From positions 1-9,574 of the forward strand of contig RFFY01000201.1 in NCBI GenBank assembly GCA_003697065.1: DNA of 9,574 nt, in the 5' to 3' direction. The position numbers were made by a program, and so were the translations under genes. The stretch is from Actinomyces sp. (GTDB lineage: Bacteria > Actinomycetota > Acidimicrobiia > Acidimicrobiales > Aldehydirespiratoraceae). How positions within the stretch are numbered: the stretch's first letter is position 1; each line of letters begins with the position of its first letter. The notes under the pieces were generated by a model. The model did not search any database, was not told where the DNA came from, and saw only the letters and a program-made list of their open reading frames with translations. This document shows positions 1 through 7,200 of the stretch, in pieces.

Positions 1-62
1 CCGAGTCCCGCCTCCGCTCGTCCTGACCCGGCGACCGGCCGAGTCCCGCCGCCCGGGGTGAC

Positions 63-833
63 TCAGTGGGGGTACAGGCCCCCGTCGACGACGAGGACCT
101 GGCCCGTCATGTAGCTCGAGGCGGGGCTGGCGAGAAACAGGACCGGGCCGACCATCTCGTCGGGCGACGCCGGCCGCTTCAGCAGGGAACCGGCCGCCAT
201 GCGCTCGGCGGCGCCGGGGCCGACCTTGCGCACCATGTCGGTGTCGACGGTGCCCGGGGCGAGACAGTTGACCCGGATACCCCGTGGGGCCAGCTCGGCG
301 GCGAAGCTGCGGGTCGTCGCCACCAAAGCGGCCTTCATGGCGGCGTAGATGGCCACGCCGCCGCTGAAGAGGAAGGCCCCGATCGAGCTGACGTTCACCA
401 CGGCGGCGGCGTCGCTGTCGGCGAGAACGGGCACGGCGGCCTGGGTGAGAAGGACCGGTCCCCGCAGGTTCACCTCGAAGGACTTCTGCCAGGCCTCCGG
501 CGTCTGGGCGCCCAGGGGCTGGGCCAGGGCGTTGGCGGCGTTGTTGACCACGATGTCGAGGCGACCGAAGGTGTCGGTCGCGGCCCCGACCAGCCGGTCG
601 GGGGTGTCGAGGGCGCCCATGTCGGCCGCCACCCCCACGGCCTCGATGCCCTGTTCGCGCAGGGCGGCCTCGGTCGCTGCACACGCCTCGGGCCGGCGGC
701 TGGCGACCACGACCCGGGCCCCGGCGAGGCCGAGACCCTCCGCCACCGCCCGCCCGATCCCCCGGGTGCCCCCGGTGACCAGGGCCACCCGGTCGGTGAG
801 ATCGAAGAGTCGGGAGAAGGCGTCACGATCCAT
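63..833 (-). CDS. SDR family NAD(P)-dependent oxidoreductase
   Basis: A 256-residue classical short-chain dehydrogenase/reductase, expected to be a cytosolic enzyme oxidising or reducing a hydroxyl/carbonyl group with NAD(P)(H). Seen in the sequence: the dinucleotide-binding TGGTRGIG at residues 20-27, NNAA at 97-100 (the NNAG position), N122, S150, and Y163-x-x-x-K167, giving the full Asn-Ser-Tyr-Lys tetrad. A PG motif follows at 193-194 (LAPGTVDTDM), and the C-terminal VVDGG is typical of the fold. Arginines after strand beta-2 (ASRRPE, 44-49) favour NADP(H), which is inference. The length is normal for the family and the protein looks intact. The ATG has no Shine-Dalgarno site but a TAGGTT hexamer eight bases upstream, suggesting leaderless transcription. 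It lies 73 bases downstream of the thioesterase-like gene on the same strand. Substrate is unknown; relatives include 3-oxoacyl-ACP reductases and gluconate or alcohol dehydrogenases, and motifs alone cannot separate these. Confidence 0.93.
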   Translation of the reverse strand: MDRDAFSRLFDLTDRVALVTGGTRGIGRAVAEGLGLAGARVVVASRRPEACAATEAALREQGIEAVGVAADMGALDTPDRLVGAATDTFGRLDIVVNNAANALAQPLGAQTPEAWQKSFEVNLRGPVLLTQAAVPVLADSDAAAVVNVSSIGAFLFSGGVAIYAAMKAALVATTRSFAAELAPRGIRVNCLAPGTVDTDMVRKVGPGAAERMAAGSLLKRPASPDEMVGPVLFLASPASSYMTGQVLVVDGGLYPH

Positions 834-841
834 GGCGGCGG

Positions 842-847
842 AACCTA
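842..847 (-). promoter_or_regulatory. Putative -10 element for a leaderless SDR transcript
   Basis: On the minus strand TAGGTT fits the actinobacterial TANNNT -10 pattern. It ends eight bases before the ATG at 833, so transcription would start at or beside the A of the start codon. No purine-rich ribosome site is visible in that gap. No convincing -35 is seen. Inferred from spacing only. Confidence 0.45.
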
Positions 848-861
848 ACCCCCGGCCCGGG

Positions 862-891
862 CGGCGTCACGCCGACACGACCCGACGGGTC
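862..891. terminator. Two small hairpins between thioesterase-like and SDR genes
   Basis: Two adjacent inverted repeats: CGGCG-TCA-CGCCG (862-874) and GACCC-GAC-GGGTC (879-891). They lie 15-45 bases past the stop of the thioesterase-like gene, reading on the minus strand, and upstream of the SDR -10. There is no T tract, so these would be weak or Rho-assisted terminators or attenuators. Their position agrees with the SDR having its own promoter. Confidence 0.3.
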
Positions 892-906
892 CGGCCCCTG
901 TCCCCG

Positions 907-1800
907 TCAGTCGGCGGCGGCGCGCGTCGGATCGACGACGACGTCGGCGAGCACCGCCGTGCGTCCCGACCCGGCATCGGTCACGACCACCCGGACCGCC
1001 CCACGCCCGAACCGGTCACCACCGGAGCCGTCACCCCCCGAGACCCCACCCCCGGAGCCGTCGACGGGCACCACCCGGGCCTCGGCCGCCTTCTCGCGCA
1101 CCGGGTTCACGAAGCGCAGGCCCAGCACCCGGGGCGCACCGAGGCGTGCGGCGCCGAGCACATCACAGACGAGCAGCCCGTACAGGCCACCGTGGAAGAT
1201 GCCCCAGGGATTGCGCGTGCGCTCGTCGAGCGGCGCCCGCACCAGCACCCCGCCGGTCACCTCGTCGACACCGCTCGTGATGCCGAACTGGTCCTCGAGG
1301 CTGCGGGCAGCCTCGTTCGACGGGGGCCGCGGAAAGTGGTGCTCGGCCCCGACCGGGGCGCTGGCGAGCAGGGGATCGAAGTCGGGCTCGAGCACACCGT
1401 GGCCGGCGGTCCCCCACGCCACGGGGGCGTCACCGGCGCCCTCGTCGACGGCACGGAACTCGGCCAGGGACAGACGCCGCCCCGCCCGCACACAGCGGGC
1501 GTCGACCCGGAGCGGCCCGACCCGGCACCGTCCGACGAACACCACGAAGGCGTCGGCGGTCACGCTCCAACGCGGCAGCACCCCCAGGCCCGCCGCCAGG
1601 CCCGCCCCCATGTCGATGCCCATCAGGACAGCGGCCGCCCGTAGGGCGCCGTCATCGTCGAGGGTGGCCGGCAGGGCCGGGACGCGACACGACACGGCCG
1701 CCTCCCCGGTGCGGGTGAGGCTGATCCCGTAGCGGCCCGGTACCAACTCGTAGGGGGGCGGCTCCACCGGCGTCGGTGGATGGGGGGTCGGGGCCGACAT
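907..1800 (-). CDS. PaaI-like double-hotdog thioesterase family protein
   Basis: A 297-residue protein that I read as two hotdog domains in tandem, the layout of acyl-CoA thioesterase-like proteins that act on acyl-CoA esters in the cytosol. Domain 1 spans roughly residues 35-140 with a central helix MGIDMGAGLAAG (60-71). Domain 2 spans about 172-292 and contains NPWGIFHGG (197-205), matching the N-x-x-G-x-x-HGG start of the active helix in PaaI-type enzymes. In those enzymes the catalytic Asp lies nine residues after the His. Here that position is C212 and an Asp follows at 213, so activity is uncertain. A Gly/Ser-rich insertion at 247-266 carries a repeated DGSGG. An in-frame GTG at 1848 would add 16 residues, but the ATG at 1800 is preferred: TAGCGT lies seven bases upstream, a leaderless arrangement, and the extension is low-complexity. 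Substrate cannot be inferred. Confidence 0.72.
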   Translation of the reverse strand: MSAPTPHPPTPVEPPPYELVPGRYGISLTRTGEAAVSCRVPALPATLDDDGALRAAAVLMGIDMGAGLAAGLGVLPRWSVTADAFVVFVGRCRVGPLRVDARCVRAGRRLSLAEFRAVDEGAGDAPVAWGTAGHGVLEPDFDPLLASAPVGAEHHFPRPPSNEAARSLEDQFGITSGVDEVTGGVLVRAPLDERTRNPWGIFHGGLYGLLVCDVLGAARLGAPRVLGLRFVNPVREKAAEARVVPVDGSGGGVSGGDGSGGDRFGRGAVRVVVTDAGSGRTAVLADVVVDPTRAAAD

Positions 1801-1807
1801 GGCGCCG

Positions 1808-1813
1808 ACGCTA
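1808..1813 (-). promoter_or_regulatory. Putative -10 element for a leaderless thioesterase-like transcript
   Basis: TAGCGT on the minus strand, followed by CGGCGCC and the ATG at 1800. The TANNNT pattern and seven-base spacing place the transcription start on the start codon. This is the main reason for choosing 1800 over the upstream GTG at 1848. No -35 is evident. Confidence 0.45.
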
Positions 1814-1876
1814 GCGCCGCCCTCCCCGCCCGCCCGTGTCGACGCCACGGCCGACAGCCCGGCAGCTCGTCGACAT

Positions 1877-1891
1877 CGGTGCTAGACACCG
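1877..1891. promoter_or_regulatory. 15-bp inverted repeat in divergent promoter region
   Basis: CGGTG-CTAGA-CACCG is a perfect five-base inverted repeat around a five-base spacer. It lies between the divergent thioesterase-like and membrane-protein genes, 60 bases before the latter's ATG. It covers TGCTAGACA (1880-1888), which resembles an extended -10 (TGN-TAGACA) for the plus-strand gene, so it could be an operator overlapping that promoter. No regulator family is recognised. Confidence 0.3.
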
Positions 1892-1950
1892 GACGGAAGC
1901 GTGGGATCGGACACTGCCGGAGCGGTGACACGGGTCGAGGGGGGTCGACC

Positions 1951-3234
1951 ATGGATCCGAGGGACGCCACCGGGGCCGCGGCGACATCAGCAGCGGCGGG
2001 CCTGCCGCCCGCCGCGCGCACCTTGCTGGGAGCGGCGCTGGTGATCTTCGTGTACACGATCGCCATCGGGATTCTCAACGGCGCCGACCTGTGGGAACCC
2101 TCACACGACCTCCTGATGAGCCACGTCCACAGCGGCACCCTCGGCTGGATCACCCTCGCCGTCGCCGGCCTGGCCGTCGCCGTGTTCGACCGCTCGACGC
2201 AGCCGGCCCCAGGCCCGGCCCCGGCTCCGGTCCACCGGGGCATCGATCGTCTCGCCTGGGCGCTGGTCGCGGCCGTCGTCGCCTACATCGCCGCCTTCGC
2301 CGTCGGTGGCACCTTTTTCGCCGACCGGATCCAGCGACCTGTCGTGGGCACGGCGCTCTTCGTCCCCGTGGTGTGGTTCCTGGTGTGGTCGATCCGCGCC
2401 TACCGCTCCCATCCGGCACCGGGCGCCGCCCATCTCGGACTCGTCCTGGCCTGGCTGTCCCTGGTGATCGGCGCCGTCTTCGGCGTCGTCCTCGGCCTGT
2501 CGACCAGCGGGCGAGACCTTCCCGGGCTCGGCGACGAGATCGGCGCGCGGATCTCCGATGCCCACCCACCCGCCATGGTGATCGGCTACCTGCTCGTCGC
2601 CGGCTTCGCCATCGTCGAATGGCTTCTGCATCCCGAGGACACGACTCGGGCGCCCCGCATCGGGATCTGGCTGCTGTTCGTCGCCGGGTTGACGGTCAAC
2701 GTCGGTTTCGTCACCGGGACCGACGAACAGCTCGTGGGCCCCGCCAACGCCCTCATGATCGTGGCCGCGCTCATGGTGCTGTGGCGCTCGCGCCACCTCC
2801 TGCGGCCCGCCGTTCTGCGCCGGGCCGGACCGGGTCTGTACCCGCGCTTCGCCCTCGCATTCCTCGTCGCCTATCTCGTCATGCTGAGCGTGATCGTGTC
2901 GTGGATCGCCGGTGACACCATCGACTTCAGAGCCCCGACCGAGTCTCAGGAGGCGTTCCTGCTGGCCTTCGACCACACCATGTTCATCGGCGTCATGACC
3001 AATCTGCTCGTCGGGTCGCTGGCCCGCTTCGACCCCACGCCCCGCCGCGGCGATCGGTTCATGTGGTGGGGCACGAACATCGGCCTCGTCGGCTTCGCCC
3101 TCGGCCTGATCACGACGACGAGCGTGGTGAAGGAGATCTTCGCTCCTCTGATGGGTCTGAGCCTGCTGGTCGGGCTGATCGACCGGGGGCGCGGCCTGGG
3201 GACCGTCCACCTCCCCGCGTCGGGCGTCGCCTGA
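1951..3234 (+). CDS. 12-TM membrane protein resembling heme-copper oxidase subunit I
   Basis: A 427-residue polytopic inner-membrane protein. I count twelve hydrophobic segments, at about residues 24-43, 57-79, 100-123, 130-150, 161-183, 205-226, 236-255, 261-279, 299-320, 336-358, 371-390 and 395-411. The helix number and the placement of histidines recall the catalytic subunit of cbb3 oxidases and NO reductases: SHVHSGTLGW in TM2 (H58, H60), DAHPPAMV at TM6 (H205) and FDHTMF in TM10 (H342). A full oxidase needs six conserved histidines, including a pair in TM7 and two in TM10. These are not present, so it is unlikely to reduce oxygen or NO by itself. A single heme bound between TM2 and TM10 is possible, which is inference. 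NnrS-type proteins are an alternative. The ATG is preceded by GAGGGGGG with six-base spacing; the open frame upstream from 1780 overlaps the divergent gene and is rejected. It stands alone, without oxidase subunits or cytochrome c nearby. Confidence 0.8.
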   Translation: MDPRDATGAAATSAAAGLPPAARTLLGAALVIFVYTIAIGILNGADLWEPSHDLLMSHVHSGTLGWITLAVAGLAVAVFDRSTQPAPGPAPAPVHRGIDRLAWALVAAVVAYIAAFAVGGTFFADRIQRPVVGTALFVPVVWFLVWSIRAYRSHPAPGAAHLGLVLAWLSLVIGAVFGVVLGLSTSGRDLPGLGDEIGARISDAHPPAMVIGYLLVAGFAIVEWLLHPEDTTRAPRIGIWLLFVAGLTVNVGFVTGTDEQLVGPANALMIVAALMVLWRSRHLLRPAVLRRAGPGLYPRFALAFLVAYLVMLSVIVSWIAGDTIDFRAPTESQEAFLLAFDHTMFIGVMTNLLVGSLARFDPTPRRGDRFMWWGTNIGLVGFALGLITTTSVVKEIFAPLMGLSLLVGLIDRGRGLGTVHLPASGVA

Positions 3235-3299
3235 GCCGCTCCTCGCCGCTCCCCGATCGGGCTGCTCGCACCCGCGTCGAGCCCGGGCGCGCCGGGAGC

Positions 3300-3382
3300 C
3301 CGGTCCGAGGACCGGACCCCCGGTGGGGTCTCCCGCACATGAGGGGGATGTGCCGGCTGAGAGGGTGAGGGGGACCAGCCGG
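3300..3382. terminator. Hairpin cluster in convergent intergenic region
   Basis: The 165 bases between two converging genes (3235-3399) hold successive inverted repeats. These are CCGGTCC-GA-GGACCGG (3300-3315), GACCCC-CGGT-GGGGTC (3315-3330), CACAT-GAGGGGG-ATGTG (3336-3352) and CCGGCT...AGCCGG (3353-3358 with 3377-3382). A looser CCCGG/CCGGG pair lies just before them. The first two share base 3315, so they cannot both form completely. No T tract follows on either strand. A bidirectional termination region is the simplest reading. No gene is seen here. Confidence 0.5.
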
Positions 3383-3399
3383 TTCGTCGGGAGATCGCT

Positions 3400-4062
3400 C
3401 TAGGTGGCGCGCACCGCCGTCACGTCGATGGTCGCCGCGTCCGGCAGGGCCTGGCGGACCGCGCTCCAGGCCCGTTCGGCGACGGCGGTGGCGTGCTGTT
3501 CGGACACCGAGGTGGGCACCCGGACGACGACACGGAAGTTGCGTCGCTGGCGGAAGACCTCGGCTTCGAAGGGTTCGAGATGGTCGCCGCTGGGGGTCGT
3601 CACGTCACGCCCCGGGTGGTGGGGGTCCGGTGCTCCCTCCAGCCCGAGCTGGCGGGCTGCGGTGCGGGCAGCGGCGGTCGCCAGTGCCGAGAGCTCGGAC
3701 GACGGTGCGGCCCCCACCGCTTCGACCGTCTCGACGAGCTTGGTCCCGGCACCGGCGACCTCGGCCGCCGCCCACCGGCCGAAGGGGTGACCGGTGGGAT
3801 CGCCTGCCACCACGAGCGGGATGCGGTGGCGGACAGCGCAGGCGACGCCGTCCTCGGTAGCCCGCCGCGGCTCGCCGCCGTGGCGCAGGGTCACCGTGAC
3901 GTCGATGCCGTCGTCGACCGGGCACTGCCCCTCGATACCGGCGCACGGCCAGGCATCCGAGCCCGGTTCGTGGCAGGACACCACCTCGTGGCCGGCCCGC
4001 GACAGGGCCTCGAAGGCGGCGGCGAAGCGCTCTTCGTCGTCGGCGAGGAGCAGAACCCTCAT
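3400..4062 (-). CDS. Uncharacterised 220-residue two-part protein
   Basis: I do not recognise the family. The N-terminal part (1-115) looks like an alpha/beta domain: strand MRVLLLADDEE, helix 12-23, strand HEVVSC, a short stretch with a C40-C47 pair (WPCAGIEGQCPVDDG), strand DVTVTLR (54-60) and strand IPLVVAGD (81-88). The start resembles a response-regulator receiver with its acidic D8-D9-E10 cluster, but no clear phospho-acceptor Asp follows at the end of the third strand, so a receiver call is not safe. The C-terminal part (165-220) is predicted strand-helix-strand (NFRVVVRVP, then a helix from 186 to 205, then ATIDVTAV). There is no signal peptide or membrane segment, so it is probably cytosolic. 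The ATG at 4062 is chosen because the longer open frame to 4578 runs antisense into ileS. A DosR-like palindrome is centred about 43 bases upstream of this ATG. It is divergent from ileS and convergent with the membrane-protein gene. Confidence 0.7.
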   Translation of the reverse strand: MRVLLLADDEERFAAAFEALSRAGHEVVSCHEPGSDAWPCAGIEGQCPVDDGIDVTVTLRHGGEPRRATEDGVACAVRHRIPLVVAGDPTGHPFGRWAAAEVAGAGTKLVETVEAVGAAPSSELSALATAAARTAARQLGLEGAPDPHHPGRDVTTPSGDHLEPFEAEVFRQRRNFRVVVRVPTSVSEQHATAVAERAWSAVRQALPDAATIDVTAVRAT

Positions 4063-4068
4063 GCGAGA

Positions 4069-4074
4069 AGCCTG
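4069..4074 (-). promoter_or_regulatory. Possible -10 element upstream of the uncharacterised gene
   Basis: CAGGCT on the minus strand, six bases before the ATG at 4062. It keeps the A at position 2 and the T at position 6 of TANNNT but lacks the first T, so a weak, activator-dependent promoter with a leaderless start is plausible. The AGG could instead act as a poor ribosome site. With this -10, the palindrome at 4099-4112 would abut the -35 region. Confidence 0.3.
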
Positions 4075-4098
4075 GCCGACACCGGCGCGCCCCCTGTA

Positions 4099-4112
4099 GG
4101 GACCTAGGTCCC
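4099..4112. promoter_or_regulatory. Perfect 14-bp palindrome, DosR/DevR-box-like
   Basis: GGGACCTAGGTCCC is a perfect palindrome in the intergenic region shared by ileS and the uncharacterised gene. The mycobacterial DosR (DevR) consensus core is GGGACTWWAGTCCC. This site matches 12 of 14 positions and differs only by a symmetrical T-to-C and A-to-G change; GGGACC half-sites also occur in known DosR boxes. Its centre lies about 43 bases from the ATG at 4062 and about 68 bases from the likely ileS transcription start. DosR activates genes in hypoxia or with nitric oxide. No dosR-type regulator gene is in this window, so the assignment is inference. Confidence 0.5.
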
Positions 4113-4134
4113 GCCGACGGGGTCCCGCCGACGG
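4107..4134. repeat. Two perfect 14-bp tandem direct repeats
   Basis: GGTCCCGCCGACGG occurs twice back to back (4107-4120 and 4121-4134). The first copy begins inside the palindrome, so the second copy presents an extra GGTCCC half-site 14 bases away, toward ileS. This could be a second weak binding site for the same regulator or a simple slippage duplication. Confidence 0.75.
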
Positions 4135-4160
4135 GTCGGAGCGCGGCCGGAGCCGACCGG

Positions 4161-4166
4161 TAGCCT
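4161..4166 (+). promoter_or_regulatory. Putative -10 element for ileS
   Basis: TAGCCT within CGGTAGCCTGATC fits the actinobacterial TANNNT pattern. It would start transcription near 4173 and leave a leader of about 28 bases before the ATG at 4201, with a ribosome site GAGGA at 4191-4195. No strong -35 is seen. Such a short leader leaves no room for a T-box. Confidence 0.45.
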
Positions 4167-4200
4167 GATCCGGACGTTCCCGGCCGCTGCGAGGATCGAC

Positions 4201-7200
4201 ATGAACGACGTTCGTCACCAGGCGCCCTACCCCCAGGTCGGCGAACCGGATTTCCCCGCCATCGAGCACCGGATCCTCGACTGGTGGGACGCCGAGAAGA
4301 TCTTCCGACGTTCCGTCGAGCAGAGGCCCGCCGACCGCGAGTACGTCTTCTACGACGGTCCCCCCTTCGCCAACGGCCTCCCCCACCACGGCCACCTCCT
4401 CACCGGCTACGTCAAGGACGTCGTGCCCCGCTACTGGACCATGCGGGGATACCGGGTGGAACGGCGCTTCGGCTGGGACTGCCACGGCCTGCCCGCCGAG
4501 ATGGAGGCGGAAAAGGAGCTGCCGGTGTCGGGGCGGGCCGACATCATCGAGTACGGCATCGACCGCTTCAACGACCACTGCCGGACCTCGGTGCTGCGCT
4601 ACACCGAGCAGTGGCGCGAGACGGTCCGTCGCCAGGCCCGCTGGGTCGACTTCGACAACGACTACAAGACGATGGACCTGCCCTACATGGAGTCGGTCAT
4701 GTGGGCGTTCAAGCGTCTGTGGGACGCCGGCCTCGTCTACGAGGCCTACCGGGTGATGCCCTACTCCTGGGGGGCCCAGACCCCCCTGTCCAACTTCGAG
4801 ATCCGTCTCGACGACGCCACCCGCCCCCGCCAGGACCCGGCGATCACGGTCACCTTCGACCTCGATCCCCGTCCGGGCGACCCGGGTCCCCTACGGATCC
4901 TGGCCTGGACCACCACCCCCTGGACCCTGCCGTCGAACCTCGCCTTGGCCGTCGGGCCCGACGTCACCTACGCCCTGATGGCCGAGACCGGTCCCGACGG
5001 CGACGAGACCGTCTACGTGCTCGCCGCCGACGCCGTGAGCCGCTACGAGGCCCAGCTCGCCGACGCCCGCCAGGTGGGCACGGTCACCGGCGCCGAACTG
5101 GTGGGCCGCACCTACCGTCCCCTGTTCGACTACTTCGCCGACCGCCGCGAGCGGGGGGCCTTCCGGATCCTGGCCGCCGACTTCGTCGACACCGCCGAAG
5201 GCACCGGGGTCGTGCACCTGGCTCCCGGTTTCGGCGAGGACGACCAGGTGGTGTGCGAGGCCAACGGCATCGAGCTGGTCGTCCCCGTCGACGACGCCGG
5301 CGCCTTCACCGACGAGGTGCCCGACTGGGCCGGGATGAACGTCTTCGACGCCAATCCCCTCATCGTGCGCCACCTCAAGGAGGCGGGGCGCATCGTCCGC
5401 CACGACACCTACACCCACAACTACCCCCACTGCTGGCGCACCGACACACCGATCATCTACCGGGCGGTGAGCTCCTGGTACGTGAAGGTCACCGCCATCC
5501 GCGAGCGCCTCCTCGAGCTCAACCAGCAGATCAACTGGGTGCCCGAGCACGTGCGCGACGGGCGTTTCGGCATGTGGCTGGCCGGGGCCCGCGACTGGTC
5601 GATCTCGCGCAACCGCTTCTGGGGGTCCCCGATCCCCGTGTGGAAGAGCGACGATCCCGACCACCCCCGCATCGACGTCTACGGCAGCCTCGACGAGATC
5701 GAGCGCGACTTCGGGGTCCGACCCGACGATCTGCACCGTCCCTTCATCGACGAACTCGTCCGACCCAATCCCGACGACCCGACGGGCCGTTCGATGATGC
5801 GCCGCGTGCCCGAGGTACTCGACTGCTGGTTCGAGTCGGGGTCGATGCCCTACGCCCAGGTGCACTACCCCTTCGAGAACACCGACTGGTTCGAGGGACA
5901 CTTCCCCGCCGACTTCATCGTCGAGTACATCAACCAGACGCGGGGCTGGTTCTACACCCTGCACGTGCTGGCCGGCGCCCTGTTCGACAAGCCCGCCTTC
6001 CAGAACGTCATCTGCCACGGGATCCTGCTGGCCGCCGACGGCTCGAAGCTCTCCAAGAAGCTCCGCAACTACACCGAACCCACCGAGATCTTCGAGACCA
6101 AGGGCGCCGACGCCCTGCGCTGGTACTTCATGTCGTCGAACATCGTCCGTGGGGGCGACGCCCGCATCTCCGACCACGCCATCGACGAGGTGATCCGGCG
6201 GGTGATGCTGCCGGTGTGGAACGCCTACAGCTTCTTCACCCTCTACGCGAACGCCGAGGGCTACCGGGCCCGACGCCGTACCGATTCGCCCGCCCTCCTC
6301 GACCGCTACATCCTCGCCAAGACCCGGACCCTGGTGGCGGCGGTCACCGAGAGGATGGACGCCTACGACCTGCCGGGCGCCACCGCCGAGATCCAGGGCT
6401 TCATCGACGCCCTCAACAACTGGTACATCCGCCGCAGCCGCGAGCGCTTCTGGGGCACCGGCGGGGAGCGGGTCGACGAGACGGGCACACCCACCGGCGA
6501 CCCGGCCGCCTTCGACACCCTCTACACGGTGCTCACCACCCTGTGTCAGGTGGCGGCGCCCTTCCTGCCCCTGCTCACCGAGGAGATCTGGCGGGGCCTC
6601 ACCGGGGGCGATTCCGACGCCGCCGACTCGGTCCATCTCACCGACTGGCCCTCGCTCGACGAGCTGCCCGCCGACGACGCCCTGGTGGCGACCATGGACC
6701 GTCTGCGCCAGGCTGCCTCGGCGGCTCTGCGCCTGCGCGAGGAGACCGGCCTGCGGGTCCGCCTGCCCCTGGCGTCTCTCACGGTCGCCGGTCGCGACGT
6801 CGCCTCCCTCGAGCCCTACGCCGATCTGCTGGCCGACGAGGTCAACGTCAAGGCCGTGCACCTCACCGACGACATCGGCGGCCTGGCCCGCTTCGTCCTG
6901 CGTCCCGACGGCAAGGTCCTCGGTCCCCGCCTGGGCAAGGCGGTCCAGGAGGTGTTCGCCGCCGCCCGGGCCGGCGACTGGGAGGCGGGCGACGACGGCA
7001 CCATCCGGGTGGCGGGCCAGGTGCTCCAGCCCGGCGAGTACTCCCTGGCGCTGGAGTCCGCCGACGGGGTGACGGCCGCCGCCCTGCCCACCAACGACGC
7101 CGTCGTCACTCTCGACACCGAGGTGACCCCCGAGCTCGAGGCCGAGGGACTCGCCCGGGATCTCGTGCGTCACGTGCAGCAGGCCCGGCGCGACGCCGGA

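Noticed and set aside
1..64. 12-base repeat CCGAGTCCCGCC at 1-12 and 39-50, and a GAGTC/GACTC stem at 41-64
   Set aside because: Too short to separate from chance in GC-rich DNA. The stem might be a terminator for the SDR gene but is interrupted by a bulge and cut short by the window edge.
66..1644. Plus-strand open frames opposite the SDR and thioesterase-like genes
   Set aside because: Both minus-strand genes have clear family motifs; the plus-strand products show none and are compositionally off-frame.
1801..1848. Upstream GTG start (1848) for the thioesterase-like gene
   Set aside because: It adds only a low-complexity stretch with no ribosome site, and would cover the TAGCGT -10 that fits a leaderless ATG at 1800.
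3357..3366. CTGAGAGGGT, resembling the thi-box of a TPP riboswitch
   Set aside because: The other conserved half (CTGAT...GGATAATGCC type) is absent and no thiamine gene follows; it lies between two gene ends.
4063..4200. T-box leader for ileS
   Set aside because: The likely transcript leader is only about 28 bases, and no TGGNACC T-box core or specifier stem is visible.
4063..4578. N-terminal extension of the uncharacterised minus-strand protein
   Set aside because: It would run antisense through the ileS start and promoter. The ATG at 4062 begins a plausible folded domain.
4891..7173. Long open frame of 760 codons antisense to ileS
   Set aside because: It is a shadow of ileS in very GC-rich DNA, low-complexity in composition, with no recognisable domain. 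ileS has every expected motif on the other strand.
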